DNA of 64,000 nt from Celoporthe dispersa (lineage: Eukaryota > Ascomycota > Sordariomycetes > Diaporthales > Cryphonectriaceae). Positions 60,903 through 64,000 of this stretch are shown in pieces (within the stretch, counting starts at the first letter, position 1; every line of letters begins with the position of its first letter). The translations under genes were made by a program, and so were the position numbers. The notes below the pieces were generated by a model, which was given only the letters and a program-made list of their open reading frames with translations, was not told the DNA's origin and searched no databases. The stretch covers positions 682,501-746,500 of the forward strand of contig WAID01000005.1 in the NCBI GenBank assembly GCA_016584495.1, read 5' to 3'.

Positions 60903-61367
60903 CTAGCCCGAAGCGCCCTCGGCACTGCGCGATTCCGTACCACCCATCTCGACGTCACCGCCGTCGGTATTGGTCTCCTCCGCGGCGAACTGCAGCCCGT
61001 ACTCCTTCAACCTCCCGAGCGCAGTCCTCTGCCTTTCGATGCGCGCCTTTAGCTCTGCGATCTCGGCCTCCTGCTCGGGGATGGTGCGCTTTATGTCCGG
61101 GAGGGTGTGGACTGCGGCACGGGCGCGCTGGATTTTGTGCTTGAGCGAATCGGTCGCGGTGGGCAAGTCTTTTGGGCGGACGCCCTCGTTCGGGTCTCTG
61201 GCGCGAGAACTCGAAGAGCCAGCGGTCTCTGGGGCGGGCTGAGAGACGTAGTGGATGCGGGAGAGGATTGTGGCCAGCTCGGAGGGTATGTCGATGGAGT
61301 CGGGCGAAAGGCCAGCGGGGAGAGTATATGGCTGGCCCTCACCTTCTGCGATCTGTTGAGAGGGCAT
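60903..61367 (-). CDS. MED9: Mediator complex subunit 9
   Basis: Middle-module subunit of Mediator (yeast CSE2), which bridges activators and RNA polymerase II. It has 154 residues starting at MPSQQIAEGEGQPYTLP. The conserved block IDIPSELATILSRI is followed by KDLPTATDSLKHKIQRARAA, LPDIKRTIPEQEAEIAELKA and RIERQRTALGRLKEYG. This is the family's helical signature and probably a coiled coil. The length fits MED9. An open leader continues 93 codons upstream without family resemblance, so the first conserved-context Met is used. The stop codon is a TAG with the same frame open for 500 codons beyond it. It is divergent from the phosphoglycerate mutase gene. Confidence 0.85.
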   Translation of the reverse strand: MPSQQIAEGEGQPYTLPAGLSPDSIDIPSELATILSRIHYVSQPAPETAGSSSSRARDPNEGVRPKDLPTATDSLKHKIQRARAAVHTLPDIKRTIPEQEAEIAELKARIERQRTALGRLKEYGLQFAAEETNTDGGDVEMGGTESRSAEGASG

Positions 61368-62045
61368 TTTTTTCTTTTGATAATGTGTTCCTCTGTGTGT
61401 GAGTTGATGAGAGGAGGAACCAAGTCTATGGAGCTTGGGAAAGTCCCGTTCGAAAGGGACCCGATGGGGTCGTCGGTCGAATGCCGTCGAATTCAGTCGA
61501 AATAACAAGAACAATGCGAAACCGTATGAGAGAAGACAATAGAGGTCTGGAGCAAAAATGATATGATAAAAATCAGAAGAGAGAGAGGGAGGGAGGGAGG
61601 GAGAGAAATCTGAGCCGGTTCCAAGATGGAAAGATGACCTGTTCACAGGACGAGTCGGTTGTACGCACGATCGAGTCCAGTGTCGAGATGGAGCGATGGT
61701 TTGTTGGTGGATCGAGTGGCAGTGGGAAATCTAGCGAGGGATGCCCCGCGGCTTATCGATAACGGGAGCTGCTAGCAGGTCCTAGGCAGGAGAGTGGCCG
61801 AGAGAACAGCGTCATGTCATGTCATGCCAGTCGAGACCAGGCGCAAATAACCCCACCATAAAATCACGCAGCAAACGTGTGATGATTAAGATCGATCTAT
61901 CATCTCCCCTCCCCCCCAAAAAACAACATACATCCTTCTCTATTTATAACGCTCACCTAAGGATCTCCTGCCGCTGTTAGGCTCTCCTTTTCTCATCCTA
62001 ACTTTTCCCCTCGTCAATTGCTCCCGATCTGGAAACCTGAACCCC
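61368..62045. other. Shared promoter region of MED9 and phosphoglycerate mutase
   Basis: About 0.7 kb between divergent start codons. It has GAGGGAGG repeats near 61575-61605 and a TCATG tandem near 61813-61828. No gene. Confidence 0.6.
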
Positions 62046-64000
62046 ATGTCTAAGAGAAAGGCAGACGAGATGACGAAGCCAGAGCAGAACGCCTGTCTCA
62101 GTACGTCCAGCCCCAACTTCGCTTTGTCCCTCCCAACTTCACCGCACCCCCTCCTCCCGTGCACCAGCACACCCTTTCTCCAGCATGATGGACACGGCCG
62201 CTCAGGTGCAGAGGCAGAGGCACAGCCTTGAGACCCACCAGCCGCGGTCGCCACCCCAGCTGGAAAGAGACAGCAGCGGCGCTGCCAGGCCCGCAGCTGG
62301 GGCGGCAGCAGCAGCAGCGGCACGCACACGCCCGGACTACCTGCTCGTCTCCTGCCTCGTCCTCATCTACCTGGAGCTGTCCTGGCTGATCCTAATGCTC
62401 CTGCGCACCTACAGTCGTCATTGATGGCTGGGGCGTCCCCTCCGCCGACTCCCCCCAAGGACGGCGATGCCATCACCAACGCAAAGACCCCCGTCATGGA
62501 CGAGTTCGCCAAGTCCTCCACCGGCTACGTCGAGCTCGAGGCCTCGTCGCTGGCCGTCGGTCTGCCCGAGGGCCTCATGGGCAACTCCGAGGTCGGACAC
62601 CTGAACATCGGCGCCGGCCGTGTCGTCTGGCAGGATGTCGTGCGCATCGACCAGTCGATCAAGACGGGAGAGTTTGCGAACAACGAGATCATCAAGAAGA
62701 CGCTGGAGGCCGCCAAGAGCGGCAACGGGAGACTCCACCTGTGTGGCCTGATCTCCCACGGTGGTGTGGTATGTCTGCCTGCCGCCCATGATAACACAAC
62801 ATGACGAGAGAGGAGCAGCGAAGAGAGAGAGAGAGAGAGAGAGAGAGGCTGATGGCTTTCTCCGAACTAGCATTCCAAGCAGGAGCACCTGTATGCGCTG
62901 CTCAGGGCGGCCAAGGCGGCCGAGGTCCCCAAGGTCTACATCCACTTCTTCGGCGATGGCCGTGACACCGACCCCAAGTCCGGCGCTGGCTACATGCAGG
63001 AGCTCCTCGACACCATCAAGGAGATTGGCATCGGCGAGCTGGCGACCGTCGTGGGCCGCTACTACGCCATGGACCGCGACAAGAGGTGGGAGCGGGTCGA
63101 GATCGCCATGAAGGGTATGATCCTGGGCGAGGGCGAGGCCAGCAGCGACCCCGTGGCCACTGTCAAGGAGCGCTATGAGAAGGGCGAGAACGACGAGTTC
63201 CTCAAGCCCATCATCGTGAACGGCGACGAGGCTCGCATCAAGGGTAGGCCGCCTCTCCCTCCACCCCACGCCCCTGCTGACCCTGGATGACAACAGACGA
63301 CGACAATGTCTTCTTCTTCAACTACCGATCCGACCGCGTCCGGCAGATCACCCAGCTCCTCGGAGACGTCGACCGCTCGCCGCGTCCCGACTTCGCCTAT
63401 CCCAAGATCAACCTCGTCACGATGACGCAGTACAAGGGCGACTACCCCTTCGAGATCGCCTTCAAGCCCCAGCACATGGGCAACGTCCTGGCCGAGTGGC
63501 TGGGCAAGCAGGACGTCGAGCAGGTGCACATCGCCGAGACGGAGAAGTACGCCCACGTGACCTTCTTCTTCAACGGCGGCGTGGAGAAGGTCTTCCCGCT
63601 CGAGACCCGCGACGAGTCGCAGGACCTGGTGCCCTCCAACAAGTCCGTGGCCACCTACGACAAGGCCCCCGAGATGTCGGCCGACGGCGTCGCCGACCAG
63701 GTGGCCAAGCGCCTGGGCGAGCACAAGTTCCCCTTTGTCATGAACAACTTTGCGCCCCCGGACATGGTCGGCCACACTGGCGTGTACGAGGCCGCCGTGG
63801 TGGGCGTGGAGGCCACGGACAAGGCCATCGGCAAGATCTACGAGGCCTGCAAGAAGGAGGGCTACGTGCTGTTCATCACGGCCGACCACGGCAACGCCGA
63901 GGAGATGAAGTTTCCCGACGGCAAGCCCAAGACGAGCCACACCACCAACAAGGTGCCTCTGATCATGGCCAATGCGCCCGAGGGCTGGAGCCTCAAGAAG
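62046..64000 (+). CDS. Cofactor-independent phosphoglycerate mutase, 3' end outside window (one apparent frameshift)
   Basis: Interconverts 3- and 2-phosphoglycerate in glycolysis through a metal-dependent phosphoserine. Exons are 62046-62100, 62415-62768, 62871-63243 and 63297 to beyond the window. About 495 residues are present; the family averages about 520, so roughly 25 are missing. Key motifs: ACLIVIDGWGVPSAD, the catalytic serine in GLMGNSEVGHLNIGAGR (about residue 77), the HFFGDGRDTDPKSG loop, VFFFNYRSDRVRQ, and FITADHGNAEEM with metal ligands. The C6 run at 62451-62456 has one base too many; five C give SADSPKDGDAITNAKT. The rest of the frame is clean. The second intron contains a GA repeat. 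This enzyme type is usual in filamentous fungi, while yeasts mostly use the cofactor-dependent type. Confidence 0.94.
62822..62847. repeat. (GA)n microsatellite in phosphoglycerate mutase intron
   Basis: About 13 GA units inside the second intron (62769-62870), between the donor GTATGT and the acceptor ACTAG. Confidence 0.95.

Overview
The window is nuclear DNA from a filamentous ascomycete (Pezizomycotina, most likely Sordariomycetes). Supporting signs are short GT-AG introns of about 50-130 nt with lariat-like elements, GC-rich coding sequence, a fungal Zn2Cys6 regulator, an RTA1-like remnant, a DIM-2-type DNA methyltransferase, a MYST acetyltransferase of the SAS2 type and an intron-bearing tRNA-Asn. 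The lineage is inferred from gene content only.

Layout, left to right: unassigned DNA (1-2474); mitochondrial-type asparaginyl-tRNA synthetase (-); a microbial-type PARG-domain protein (+); a 2.3 kb spacer; SEC24 (-) divergent from CFT2/CPSF100 (+); an RTA1-like pseudogene (-); a Zn2Cys6 transcription factor (+); a 3.5 kb spacer; PI4P 5-kinase MSS4 (+); COA6 (-) divergent from SYS1 (+); a flavin monooxygenase (+); tRNA-Asn(GTT) (+); SAS2-like acetyltransferase (-) divergent from an unassigned mitochondrial-looking protein (+); DIM-2 (+); a Ser/Thr-rich secreted protein (-); a Gln/Pro-rich nuclear-looking protein (+); an RMD1/RMND1-family protein (-); tubulin cofactor C (+); an acidic unknown protein and MED9 (both -); and a cofactor-independent phosphoglycerate mutase (+) cut by the window end.

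The genes are mostly conserved single-copy housekeeping functions: translation, COPII and Golgi traffic, mRNA 3' processing, Mediator, phosphoinositide signalling, tubulin folding, mitochondrial assembly and glycolysis. I see no biosynthetic cluster, transposon or virus. SAS2 and DIM-2 are both chromatin modifiers and lie about 4 kb apart with one gene between; I see no evidence that they are co-regulated.

The main anomaly is that ten otherwise well-conserved protein genes carry one or more single-base frameshifts, 17 sites in all, most of them in short mononucleotide runs. In every gene with more than one site the signs alternate, so the frame returns. This looks like uncorrected sequencing or consensus error rather than pseudogenisation, and annotation made straight from the sequence would truncate these genes. 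The coordinates here give the full gene spans and the break points. A second oddity is that MED9 and the 500-codon open frame behind it share one frame with only a single TAG between them.
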